Source: Nostoc sp. WHI
GTDB taxonomy: Bacteria; Cyanobacteriota; Cyanobacteriia; Cyanobacteriales; Nostocaceae
Reading direction: 5' to 3'
NCBI RefSeq assembly: GCF_015714725.1
Contig: NZ_WBKM01000242.1
Span: 26,378 to 90,377, forward strand
DNA: 64,000 nt
The position numbers and the translations under genes were made by a program. Shown piece by piece: positions 7,725-17,200 of this stretch (positions are counted from its first letter, which is position 1; every line of letters starts with the position of its first letter). The notes below the pieces were generated by a model. That model made no database searches. It was not told where the DNA came from and saw only the letters and a list, made by a program, of their open reading frames with translations.

Positions 7725-9487
7725 TGCAAATTTTGCTTCACGTTATAATAGGCTTCAGCTATTACAGGCAAATCATTCAAATCAATCTCCCTGTAGTACT
7801 TTGAGGTGATATCATATCCAACACGCTCCGCTTGAGCTAGAAAACGTTTCTTATTATATTTAGGTGTTTTCATTAAGTACAAAACACAAGTTCTAGCATT
7901 AGAACCTCCAAATGGTTTGAATGATCCAACGGGCAAGCTTATACAAGCATGAATATAAGTATTAGCCTTCATAAAATTTCGGACTTCTGTTTCCGAAACG
8001 CCACTTGCAACACCATGAGGCAGAATTACAAGTAATCGACCAGTTTCTGGTTTCAACAGGCTAATAGCTCGCTCTAGAATTAAATAATCAGAGCCTTGAG
8101 CAGCTTTACCTCGACCTAAGACATACCTGTTGAGAGAAGTAAAATCTTCATAAGGTATATTAAATGGTGGGTTAATAAGAATCACATCAAACTTTGTAGC
8201 ATTATTCTTCTCAATCGCTGCTAAGTCAGTTCTCCTACCATCCGTATTTTCAAAGAAGTCATCCCGAATTGAATCACCTGTATAAATGTGTTCGTATCCA
8301 TCTCCATGCAAAATCATATTGATCCTGCATAGCGTAGCTAAACGTGGATTTATTTCAATTCCCCACAAATCATTTATTACAAGATTGCTAACAAGCCGAT
8401 CTTTCTCATCTTTGCTAATATCAAGGGAGCGAATTTTTTTGCGGACATCAACAAAAGCTCTGATCAGAAACCCACCACTACCACACGATAAGTCAAGAAC
8501 TTTTTCGCCAATCTGTATATCAGCAATTTCAACCATGAATTCAACTAATTGTCTTGGGGTTAAATACTGCCCTAAGTCGCCACGAAGTGTTCCTGTAAGA
8601 AAAGCCTCATAAACAGAACCAACTACATCACCACCAGCGCCAGCCAATCCCAGAGGAGTTTTAAATCCATAAAGTCCAAAAGGCTCTAACTCACGAACAA
8701 TTTTATCAACTGTTTCATTGTTTCTAATTTGGATTTGAGTACCAGTAGGAAAAACATTAAATGTTTCCTTTGCATCAGAGAACATCTGCTGCAAAGCGAT
8801 AAGCGGACTGCTGCCTAACAGCCATTGAGAAGTAAAGCGATTTGTCGCAAGACCTTCAGAGGCTCTTTTTTCCTCATTGAACTTGCATGTAAGAATTTTA
8901 GTTAATTCATCAAAAGCAGACTCAGCAATAAGTCCTTCCTTAGCAAGCTCCTTCCTGCATTCCCTAAAAGCAACCTCTAAATCAGCTTTATTTTCAATAG
9001 TTACTAGCAGTCGTTCAGCAGCTTGACGCTTTTCTGTTTGGATTGGAGTACCAGAAATTGTAAGGATTATACTTTCTAATTCTTGTGGTTCTGGTACAGC
9101 TTCCAAACCACCAATATCATCTTTCTCAAGGTAATACACCTCCCAATCACGCCCATTAGTCAGAACTGCAATTGGGGTAGGTGGTTCTAGAAGTTGAGCA
9201 TATGAAAGCGCCTGATTAACATCCTCTTCTTTAAGTCGGTGTTGAATTCGTTTTGTTTCAATAACGAGAGCAGGCCTTTGATTAATGTAAACAACAATAT
9301 CAGCTTGCTTTCTAAACCGATGACCTGAAGTTCCTGTAATAGATACTTTTCGCCCTATTTGGTGTCTGGTATAACCAAGTCTTTGCAGGAAAGGAATAAC
9401 GACGTTTTCAGCACAATCATCTTCCGAGTTTAAAGGTGGTGCGTTTCGGAATATATCTTGAAGAATGGCTTGTTTATTTAGTGGCAT
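7721..9487 (-). CDS. N6-adenine methylase fused to an N-terminal HsdR-like nuclease domain
   Basis: Residues ~20-120 resemble the type I restriction HSDR_N domain: D63...E77-T-K79 gives the PD-(D/E)XK triad and QALSYAQ (92-98) the downstream Q-x-x-x-Y motif. Residues ~215-550 are an HsdM-type adenine methyltransferase with the SAM motif VLDLSCGSGGF (330-340) and catalytic NPPF (439-442). GSVYEAFLTGTLRGDLGQYLTPR is the typical HsdM N-terminal signature. The fusion of nuclease and methylase with a separate S subunit suggests a compact self-contained restriction-modification enzyme (type IIG/type I hybrid). No hsdR motor gene is nearby. If the nuclease domain is inactive, it would be a DNA-methylation system only. 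Confidence 0.78.
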   Translation of the reverse strand: MPLNKQAILQDIFRNAPPLNSEDDCAENVVIPFLQRLGYTRHQIGRKVSITGTSGHRFRKQADIVVYINQRPALVIETKRIQHRLKEEDVNQALSYAQLLEPPTPIAVLTNGRDWEVYYLEKDDIGGLEAVPEPQELESIILTISGTPIQTEKRQAAERLLVTIENKADLEVAFRECRKELAKEGLIAESAFDELTKILTCKFNEEKRASEGLATNRFTSQWLLGSSPLIALQQMFSDAKETFNVFPTGTQIQIRNNETVDKIVRELEPFGLYGFKTPLGLAGAGGDVVGSVYEAFLTGTLRGDLGQYLTPRQLVEFMVEIADIQIGEKVLDLSCGSGGFLIRAFVDVRKKIRSLDISKDEKDRLVSNLVINDLWGIEINPRLATLCRINMILHGDGYEHIYTGDSIRDDFFENTDGRRTDLAAIEKNNATKFDVILINPPFNIPYEDFTSLNRYVLGRGKAAQGSDYLILERAISLLKPETGRLLVILPHGVASGVSETEVRNFMKANTYIHACISLPVGSFKPFGGSNARTCVLYLMKTPKYNKKRFLAQAERVGYDITSKYYREIDLNDLPVIAEAYYNVKQNLQ

Positions 9488-9733
9488 AGCCCACTTAATT
9501 ATCTGTTGACATAGGAGTGCAACCTACTGCAAAGCTAGGCAATGCATAAATGCCTAGTATATCGCAATTTTGAGCGATCGCAAAATTTAACACTCATTGA
9601 TTCTTTCCTGATCGTCACATTCCTTGGCGGCGATCGCAGCACTCTATGTCACACCAGTTTTTTACAAATAAGTACAATTTTGAGCGTGTCTCCTATGCGA
9701 TCGCACTCTAAAATCAATATGTGAATCACTTTT

Positions 9734-10024
9734 ATGTTTACTGCTATGAACTTTCCTCCCCAACTCCAACAAAAGATCGAAAAATGGGCAAGCAATCAGG
9801 GAATCTCAACTGAGCAATTTATTTTGCAAGCAGTTGTTGAAAAAATTGATACACTCACTCAGCAAACGGCAGAAGCAAGCAATGTAGTGTCTTCTAACCA
9901 ACCAAAAGTATATCGAAAAGAAGGGATTTTGGTTGTAGATGCCCAATTACCAGAAAACTTTGATTTGAATATCTTTATAGATGAATTGAGAGAAGAACGC
10001 ATTCGGGATCAAATGGCTTTATGA
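9734..10024 (+). CDS. Antitoxin of a PIN-toxin pair
   Basis: This 96-residue protein precedes a PIN gene and overlaps it by four bases (10021-10024, ATGA). The N-terminal part (LQQKIEKWASNQGISTEQFILQAVVEKI) fits a ribbon-helix-helix or short helical DNA-binding domain. The acidic C-terminal tail (PENFDLNIFIDELREERI) is typical of the toxin-binding part of cyanobacterial VapB-like antitoxins. The start may be the ATG at 9734 or the in-frame ATG four codons later (9746). Since the neighbouring toxin is frameshifted, the antitoxin may now be an orphan. Confidence 0.7.
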   Translation: MFTAMNFPPQLQQKIEKWASNQGISTEQFILQAVVEKIDTLTQQTAEASNVVSSNQPKVYRKEGILVVDAQLPENFDLNIFIDELREERIRDQMAL

Positions 10025-10444
10025 AAGTCTTGTTTGATACCTCTGTGTTGGTGGCTGCATTAACTGTCAATCACCCGAAGCATTCTGTTTGCTTCTCACA
10101 GTTAAAGGCAGCAAAATTTATAGAAGTTCAAGGATTTATCTCAACTCACAGTTTAGCAGAAACCTATTCTGTAATCACGCGCTTACCTATTCAGCCGCGT
10201 ATTACTCCTCAACAGGCTCAGAGCATTATTGTAGATATTTTGCAGTATTTAGAGGCGATTCCACTGCTTGTGAATGACAATTGTGCAAATGGCAGCCTTA
10301 AACTTTCCTGGTGGTGGTATTTTCGATGCTCTGATTGCTCAAGCTGCTTTGAAGGCAGAGGTAGCTGTTCTCCTGACGCTGAATCCGAATCACTTCAATC
10401 GTTTAGGAAATGCGATCGTCGATCTTGTGCAAGTTCCTGAGTAA
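10021..10444 (+). pseudogene. vapC: Frameshifted VapC-type PIN toxin
   Basis: The first ~90 residues are a good PIN N-terminal half (VLFDTSVLVAAL with the first Asp; STHSLAETYSVITRLP with the conserved Glu). Around 10285-10295 the frame shifts: the continuing frame gives a Trp/Cys-rich nonsense tail ending at 10440. Another frame yields the proper PIN C-terminus, GGGIFDALIAQAALKAEVAV then LLTLNPNHFNRLG, ending in TAA at 10442-10444. A small indel near LVNDNCAN therefore destroyed the toxin, which lacks its last catalytic Asp. A sequencing error is the alternative. Confidence 0.8.
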
Positions 10445-10472
10445 GAGCAAGGCAGCCGCATCATGTCAATAA

Positions 10473-10504
10473 AATCATTTTGGGGCATGATCCGACTGAA
10501 ACTG
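10473..10504 (+). repeat. Short third copy of the desulfurase 3'-end repeat
   Basis: These 32 bp match 6815-6846 with two mismatches, including the GATCCGACTGAA variant that separates the second copy from the intact gene. The match then stops abruptly. The copy lies just after the second toxin-antitoxin pair, as the previous copy lies just after the first. Both accessory islets therefore end with the same sequence. Confidence 0.65.
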
Positions 10505-10613
10505 TAAATGTTTTTATACAGCTACTTATCAGATTGCCGACGCACATCTGCTAAACACTCTCCAACCCTGTGGCAAAATTTATTAGAGTCCTTCCATAGT
10601 TAGTTTGCCCTGC

Positions 10614-13598
10614 ATGACCGCAACCATTCCCAATCTCCCCAGTCTCTACGACCCCTTTTCCACTGAAGCCAAGTGGCAAAAATTCTGGGAAGACAATCAA
10701 GTTTACAAAGCTGACTCCAACAAAGGCGGCGAACCTTACTGCATCGTGATTCCGCCGCCGAATGTCACCGGCAGTTTGCACATGGGTCACGCTTTTGAAA
10801 GTGCGTTGATTGATACCCTCGTGCGCTACCACCGGATGCGGGGGCGCAATACCCTGTGGTTACCGGGAACTGACCACGCCAGCATTGCTGTGCATACTAT
10901 GCTGGAAAGGCAACTCAAGACAGAGGGTAAGACTCGCTACGAGTTGGGGCGTGAGAAGTTCTTAGAACGCGCTTGGCAATGGAAGGCGGAGTCTGAGGGA
11001 ACGATTCTTAATCAGCTACGACGCTTGGGTGTCTCGGTGGACTGGTCACGGGAAAGGTTTACCCTGGATGAGGGTTTATCGAAAGCTGTTGTCGAGGCGT
11101 TTACTCGTCTTTACGAAGAAGGCTTAATTTATCGTGGTGAATATTTAGTTAACTGGTGTCCGGCTTCTCAGTCGGCTGTGTCTGACGTGGAGGTGGAAAA
11201 TCAAGAGGTTAATGGAAATCTCTGGCACTTCCGGTATCCTCTCACAGATGGTTCCGGTTATGTGGAGGTGGCGACAACTAGACCAGAAACCATGCTGGGC
11301 GATACGGCAGTAGCAGTTAATCCCAATGACGATCGCTACAAACATCTTATCGGCAAAACTGTAACTCTCCCAATTTTACACCGAGAAATTCCGATCATTG
11401 GCGATGAATTTGTTGATCCTACCTTTGGGACGGGTTGCGTGAAAGTAACTCCCGCCCATGACCCGAACGATTTTGACATGGGTAAGCGTCATAATCTGCC
11501 GTTGATCAACATTATGAATAAAGACGGCACTCTCAACGCCAATGCCGGGGAATTTCAAGGACAAGACCGCTTTGTTGCCAGAAAAAATGTCGTTTCTCGC
11601 CTAGAAACAGATGGCTTTTTGGTGAAGATAGAAGATTATAAGCATACCGTTCCCTATAGCGATCGCGGTAAAGTACCCATTGAACCCCTCCTCTCTACTC
11701 AGTGGTTTGTCAAAATTCGCCCTTTAGCTGACAAAAGTCTCGAATTCCTTGACCAGCAAACTTCCCCAGAGTTTGTTCCCCAACGCTGGACTAAGGTCTA
11801 TCGTGATTGGCTAGTAAAACTCAAAGATTGGTGTATCTCTCGCCAATTATGGTGGGGACACCAAATTCCGGCTTGGTACGCTGTCAGTGAAACAGATGGG
11901 CAAATTACTGATAACACGCCCTTTGTGGTGGCAAAATCGGAAACTGAAGCTTGGGAAAAAGCTAAGGCACAATTTGGCGAAAATGTCAACTTAGAACAAG
12001 ACCCAGATGTGCTAGATACTTGGTTTTCTTCTGGACTCTGGCCATTTTCGACTTTGGGCTGGCCAGAACAAACTCAAGATTTAGCAACTTACTACCCCAA
12101 TACCACTTTGGTAACAGGCTTTGACATCATCTTTTTCTGGGTTGCCCGAATGACAATGATGGCTGGGCATTTGACGGGACAAATGCCTTTTCAAACGGTT
12201 TACATCCACGGCTTGGTGCTGGATGAAAAAGGTCAGAAGATGTCTAAGACTAAAGGTAATGGCATTGACCCATTGTTATTAATTGACAAATATGGTACTG
12301 ATGCTCTACGGTATACCCTAATTAGGGAAGTGGCGGGGGCAGGTCAAGATATCCGACTGGAGTACGATCGCAAAAAGGATGAATCGGCTTCTGTGGAGGC
12401 AGCCCGGAACTTTGCAAACAAGTTGTGGAATGCAGCCCGGTTTGTGATGATGAATTTAGATGGACAAACACCGCAACAATTAGCGAACCCAGTAGCTATA
12501 GAATTGAGCGATCGCTGGATTCTCTCGCGGTATCATCAAGTTGTCAAACAAACCACCAATTACATCGATAATTACGGTTTAGGGGAAGCAGCGAAGGGAC
12601 TCTACGAATTCATTTGGGGTGATTTCTGCGATCAGTATATTGAACTGGTTAAATCTCGCCTTCAGCAAGATGGAGATCCCGCATCTCGGCAGGTAGCAGA
12701 GCAAACCCTCGCCTACGTGCTGGAAGGGATTTTGAAACTACTTCATCCTTTTATGCCACACATTACTGAGGAAATTTGGCAGACTCTCACCCAACAACCA
12801 GCAGATTCTCCGCAAACTTTACCTTTACAACTCTATCCCCAGGTAGATGCAAACTTAATTGATTCAGCTTTGGAAGAACAGTTTGAATTGCTGATTGGTA
12901 CTATCCGCACAATTCGGAATTTGCGTGCTGAAGCTGATATTAAGCCAGGGGTAAAAGTGACAGCTAATTTGCAAACTGAAAGTGAAAAGGAGCGGCAAAT
13001 TCTCACTGCTGGACAGGCTTACATTAAAGATTTGGCTAAGGTTGAGACTTTAAGCATTACTGACAAGCAAAAAAGCCAAACTGTTGTTGCTAAAAAACCT
13101 CAGAGGGGTTTGAAAACAATTGGCTTGATTATTCTGGCAATTGTCTTGATTAGGTTGGGTTTAGCTGTGGGGTATACGATTGATAAGACTCCCATCATCG
13201 GTAATTTCTTTGAAATGGTTGGTTTTGGTTACACAGTTTGGTTTGTCACCCAAAATTTACTGACTGCTCAAGCTAGACAAAAGTTATGGAGACGCTTTTT
13301 TCTCCAGAGAGAATTAGAACAACCACAAGAAGCAGAAAATGCGATCGCTGGTGTGATTGGTACAATACAAGTGCTAATTCCTCTGAGTGGCGTAGTGGAT
13401 ATTGAAGCTGTACGTGCCAAACTAGAGAAAAGCCTGAGCAAAGTTGAAACAGAAGTTCAGTCCCTAAGCGCCAGATTAAACAATCCTAGTTTTGTGGATA
13501 GAGCTAGAGCCGACGTGGTGCAAGGAGTGCGGGACGCTTTAGCGGAAGCACAAAAGCAAGCAGAAATTTTGCGCGTTCGCCTTCAGGCGTTGTCGTAG
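10614..13598 (+). CDS. valS: Valyl-tRNA synthetase with CAAD membrane domain
   Basis: This enzyme charges tRNA-Val. Class Ia motifs are clear: [13 protein letters not shown] (HIGH, ~residue 48) and [11 protein letters not shown] (KMSKS, ~residue 542). The editing CP1 domain ([11 protein letters not shown]) and the anticodon-binding region follow. Residues ~830-905 are an insertion absent from bacterial ValRS: a Lys-rich linker, a hydrophobic segment ([14 protein letters not shown]) and a second one ([16 protein letters not shown]). This is the cyanobacterial aminoacyl-tRNA synthetase appended domain (CAAD), known to anchor such enzymes to thylakoid membranes. The C-terminal ValRS coiled coil (~915-994) is intact. 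A TTG three codons upstream (10605) is open, but the ATG at 10614 matches the usual start [14 protein letters not shown]. Confidence 0.95.
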   Translation: MTATIPNLPSLYDPFSTEAKWQKFWEDNQVYKADSNKGGEPYCIVIPPPNVTGSLHMGHAFESALIDTLVRYHRMRGRNTLWLPGTDHASIAVHTMLERQLKTEGKTRYELGREKFLERAWQWKAESEGTILNQLRRLGVSVDWSRERFTLDEGLSKAVVEAFTRLYEEGLIYRGEYLVNWCPASQSAVSDVEVENQEVNGNLWHFRYPLTDGSGYVEVATTRPETMLGDTAVAVNPNDDRYKHLIGKTVTLPILHREIPIIGDEFVDPTFGTGCVKVTPAHDPNDFDMGKRHNLPLINIMNKDGTLNANAGEFQGQDRFVARKNVVSRLETDGFLVKIEDYKHTVPYSDRGKVPIEPLLSTQWFVKIRPLADKSLEFLDQQTSPEFVPQRWTKVYRDWLVKLKDWCISRQLWWGHQIPAWYAVSETDGQITDNTPFVVAKSETEAWEKAKAQFGENVNLEQDPDVLDTWFSSGLWPFSTLGWPEQTQDLATYYPNTTLVTGFDIIFFWVARMTMMAGHLTGQMPFQTVYIHGLVLDEKGQKMSKTKGNGIDPLLLIDKYGTDALRYTLIREVAGAGQDIRLEYDRKKDESASVEAARNFANKLWNAARFVMMNLDGQTPQQLANPVAIELSDRWILSRYHQVVKQTTNYIDNYGLGEAAKGLYEFIWGDFCDQYIELVKSRLQQDGDPASRQVAEQTLAYVLEGILKLLHPFMPHITEEIWQTLTQQPADSPQTLPLQLYPQVDANLIDSALEEQFELLIGTIRTIRNLRAEADIKPGVKVTANLQTESEKERQILTAGQAYIKDLAKVETLSITDKQKSQTVVAKKPQRGLKTIGLIILAIVLIRLGLAVGYTIDKTPIIGNFFEMVGFGYTVWFVTQNLLTAQARQKLWRRFFLQRELEQPQEAENAIAGVIGTIQVLIPLSGVVDIEAVRAKLEKSLSKVETEVQSLSARLNNPSFVDRARADVVQGVRDALAEAQKQAEILRVRLQALS

Positions 13599-13628
13599 AC
13601 ATCGTCTGCGTAGCTTAGGATAACTGTA

Positions 13629-14171
13629 ATGGGTAATGGGAGTGTCAATAATTCCCAATTACCAATTAACAAAATCCAAATATCGGCTTCCGGCTATCTT
13701 AACTTCGGTGATTCTGAATTGGAGCGATCGATCCTCATGCTATATCTAGCCCAGGTGCGTAAAAACGATTTTTTAGACCAGCACCAGTTACGCTTGTTGG
13801 CACGTCAGGAAGATGATAACTTGTGGGCGATGATTCCCGAAGAAGCTGTGATTCTGCTGGGAAAGGGAAATCCCATGAGCGAAAAATTGCTTGTTTTAGT
13901 AGAACTTTCTCCTACAGGCGATATTGAAAGCCTAGAAGAAGCCACCAACTGGGTACTCCATCTGGTACAAAGCTACCTCACCATCGGTATTACCCCGGAA
14001 TTTTTACAGCAGGAAGCCGAGCGAGCAGAAAATTGGCGACAATCTCTGACGTTGCAAAACCAAGACTTAGCTCGGCGTTCCTTGGAACTGGAAGCTCGTC
14101 GTGAACAAATTCAAGCTTTAGAAGAAAGCCTCAAACGTGAAAAAAACGGTTATCACCGAGAGGAAAGTTAA
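13629..14171 (+). CDS. Conserved hypothetical protein with C-terminal coiled coil
   Basis: The gene lies 30 bp after valS on the same strand and could share its transcript. The 180 residues have no signal peptide or membrane segment. Residues ~25-120 look like an alpha/beta domain (ERSILMLYLAQVRKNDFLDQ, IPEEAVILLGKGNPMSEKLLVLVELS). Residues ~125-175 form a charged coiled coil (RAENWRQSLTLQNQDLARRS, LEARREQIQALEESLKRE). I know proteins of this layout only as uncharacterised cyanobacterial proteins. The function is unknown. Confidence 0.7.
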   Translation: MGNGSVNNSQLPINKIQISASGYLNFGDSELERSILMLYLAQVRKNDFLDQHQLRLLARQEDDNLWAMIPEEAVILLGKGNPMSEKLLVLVELSPTGDIESLEEATNWVLHLVQSYLTIGITPEFLQQEAERAENWRQSLTLQNQDLARRSLELEARREQIQALEESLKREKNGYHREES

Positions 14172-14233
14172 AAGTTGGCAATTGTATTGCCCATAAAGTC
14201 ACAGCCCCCCATAGTGTGTATTTATTGCACGTA

Positions 14234-14265
14234 ACCCAGCAACAGTTTATCTGTCTGTGCTGGGT
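14234..14265. terminator. Possible bidirectional terminator hairpin
   Basis: ACCCAGC (14234-14240) pairs with GCTGGGT (14259-14265) between two convergent genes, directly before the stop of the long minus-strand gene. There is no T-run, so it is a weak terminator or only an mRNA-end hairpin. Confidence 0.4.
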
Positions 14266-14279
14266 ATAGTTAGGTTCTG

Positions 14280-17200
14280 TTAGGCAATCACAGTAATATT
14301 TGCATTAGTAAGCGATACCTGATTCGAGAACTGGGCTATTTGAACTTGTGCAGTGCTACCAATGCCATCTTTATCAAAGAATAGGTTCCCCGTAGTTTGA
14401 TCATAGATAAAGCGATCGCCTGCGGTTGTAGCATTAGTACCAAGTCGGAACAAATTGGAATCGAGTGTAGTATTCTGAGATTGGCTGAGTGCGAATTCTG
14501 CCTTAGAAACGAAGACAGTATCATCTCCAAGAGTAAAATCAGCGATGAGATCATAACCTCCAGTACGGGTATTAGCTAGATTGAAGGTATCCTGCCCAGT
14601 TCCACCAGTCAGCACATCTAGACCAATTCCACCAGCGAGTAGATCATCACCTGCACCACCGAACAAGGTATCATTGCCGGAACCACCAATCAGGCTATCA
14701 TTGCCATCTTCTCCGCTCAAAGTGTTAGCACCAGTATTTCCCGTAAGGATGTTATTAAGGCTGTTACCAGTACCATTGATTGCGCTGCTTCCAGTCAGGG
14801 TCAAGTTCTCCAGATTATCTGCCAACACAAAACTCACCGAAGACTTGACTAAATCTGTGCCTGCATCTAAGCCTTCAGTAACAGTATCACTGAGGTTGTC
14901 TACAGTATAAATGTCATTACCGATTCCACCATCAAGACTGTCAATTCCCAAACCTCCATCTAAGGTATCATTACCTGCACCGCCGAACAAGGTGTCATTG
15001 CCGGAACCACCAATTAAGCTATCATTGCCATCTTCTCCGCTCAAAATGTTAGCACCAGTGTTTCCTGTGAGAATGTTATTCAGGCTGTTACCAGTACCAT
15101 TGATTGCTGCGCTTCCAGTCAGAGTCAACTTCTCCAAGTTATTTCCCAATACCCAATTCACCGAAGAGTTGACTAAATCTGTGCCTGCATTGGCGGATTC
15201 AGTAATACTATCGTTCAGGTTGTCTACAGTGTAGATATCATTGCCGACTCCACCATTGAGACTATCAGCTCCCAAACCTCCATCTAAGGTGTCATTACCT
15301 GCACCACCCAATAAGGTGTCATTGCCGGAATTACCAAAGAGCTTATCGTTGCCATTTTCTCCGTTCAAAATGTTGGCGGCAGTATTTCCAGTCAAGATGT
15401 TATTAAGGCTGTTACCAGTACCATTGATTGCCCCGGTTCCTGTCAGGGTCAAGTTCTCCAGGTTATTTGCCAACACCCAACTCGCCGAAGACTTGACTAA
15501 ATCTGTGCCTGCATTTAAGCCTTCAGTAATGGTGTCGCCGATGCTGTCCACAGTATAAGTGTCATTGCCTTTACCACCGACAAGACTGTCATCTCCTGCA
15601 CCACCATCTAAGAAATCATTTCCATCGCTGCTATTGAGAGTGTCGTTATCACCTAGTCCGTTAAGCGTGTCATTGCCTTGCAATCCTGAGATGATATCCA
15701 TGTTCACCGTCCCAGTCAGGTTGTCTGCAACTAAAGTGCCATTAATCACATTAGGAGTTTGATTAATGTTATTCGCCACTGCCAGTACAAAAACATCGCT
15801 GACAGTTGCCGTTCCATCACTAGCGATCGCTTTAATGCTGAGGCTGCCAACGTTGTCATTAGTAGGAATACCACTGAAAGTAGTGCCATTGAAGCTCAAC
15901 CAACTTGGAAGTGGATCACCATTTTCTAATGTGGCGCTGTAGGTAAGGTTATCTCCTGCATCCACATCAGCGAAGGTATTTGTTGGTAAAGCGAAGCTAA
16001 ATACGGTGTCTTCTGTAGCTGCTTGGTCAGCAATGGTATTCGCCACTGTCGGGGCATCATTGGTATTAACGACTGTCAGTGCAAAAACATCGCTGACAGT
16101 TGCCGTTCCATCGCTAGCGATCGCTTTAATGCTGAGGCTGCCAACGTTGTTATTTCTGGGAATACCACTGAAGGTAGTGCCGTTGAAACTCAACCAACTT
16201 GGAAGTGGGTCACCATTTTCTAATGTGGCGGTGTAGGTAAGGTTATCTCCTGCATCCATATCAGCGAAGGTGTTTGCTGGTAGGGTGAAGTTGAAGGTGG
16301 TGTCTTCTGTCGCTGTTTGGTCAGCAATGTTATTCGCCACTGTTGGGGCATCATTGGTATTAACTACTGTCAGTACAAAAACATCGCTGACAGTTGCCGT
16401 TCCATCGCTAGCGATCGCTTTAATGCTGAGGCTGCCAACGTTGTTATTTCTGGGAATACCACTGAAGGTAGTGCCGTTGAAACTCAACCAACTTGGAAGT
16501 GGGTCACCATTTTCTAATGTGGCGGTGTAGGTAAGGTTATCTCCTGCATCCATATCAGCGAAGGTGTTTGCTGGTAGGGTGAAGTTGAAGGTGGTGTCTT
16601 CTGTCGCTGTTTGGTCAGCAATGTTATTCGCCACTGTTGGGGCATCATTGGTATTAACTACTGTCAGTACAAAAACATCGCTGACAGTTGCCGTTCCATC
16701 GCTAGCGATCGCTTTAATGCTGAGGCTGCCAACGTTGTTATTTCTGGGAATACCACTGAAGGTAGTGCCGTTGAAGGTTAACCAACTTGGAAGTGGGTCA
16801 CCATTTTCTAATGTGGCGCTGTAGGTAAGGTTATCTCCCGCATCCACATCAGCAAAGGTGTTTGCTGGTAAAGCAAAGCTAAATATTGTGTCTTCTGTCG
16901 CTGTTTGGTTAGCAATGATATTCGCCACTGTCGGGGGATCATTGGTATTAACGACTGTCAGTACAAAAACATCGCTGACAGTTGCCGTTCCATCACTGGC
17001 GATCGCTTTAATGCTGAGGCTGCCAACGTGATCATTTGTGGGAGTACCACTGAAGGTAGTGCCGTTGAAGCTCAACCAACTCGGAAGTGGGTCACCATTT
17101 TCTAATGTGGCGCTGTAGGTAAGGTTATCTCCTGCATCCACATCAACAAAGGTATTTGCTGGTAGGGTGAAGTTGAAGGTGGTGTCTTCTGTTGCTGTTT

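Noticed and set aside
7002..9487. Complete type I restriction system
   Set aside because: No hsdR motor gene is present; only methylase-nuclease fusion and S subunit are seen.
9542..9724. Small ORF of 60 codons
   Set aside because: It spans HIP1-rich intergenic sequence, has no ribosome binding site and no protein-like composition.
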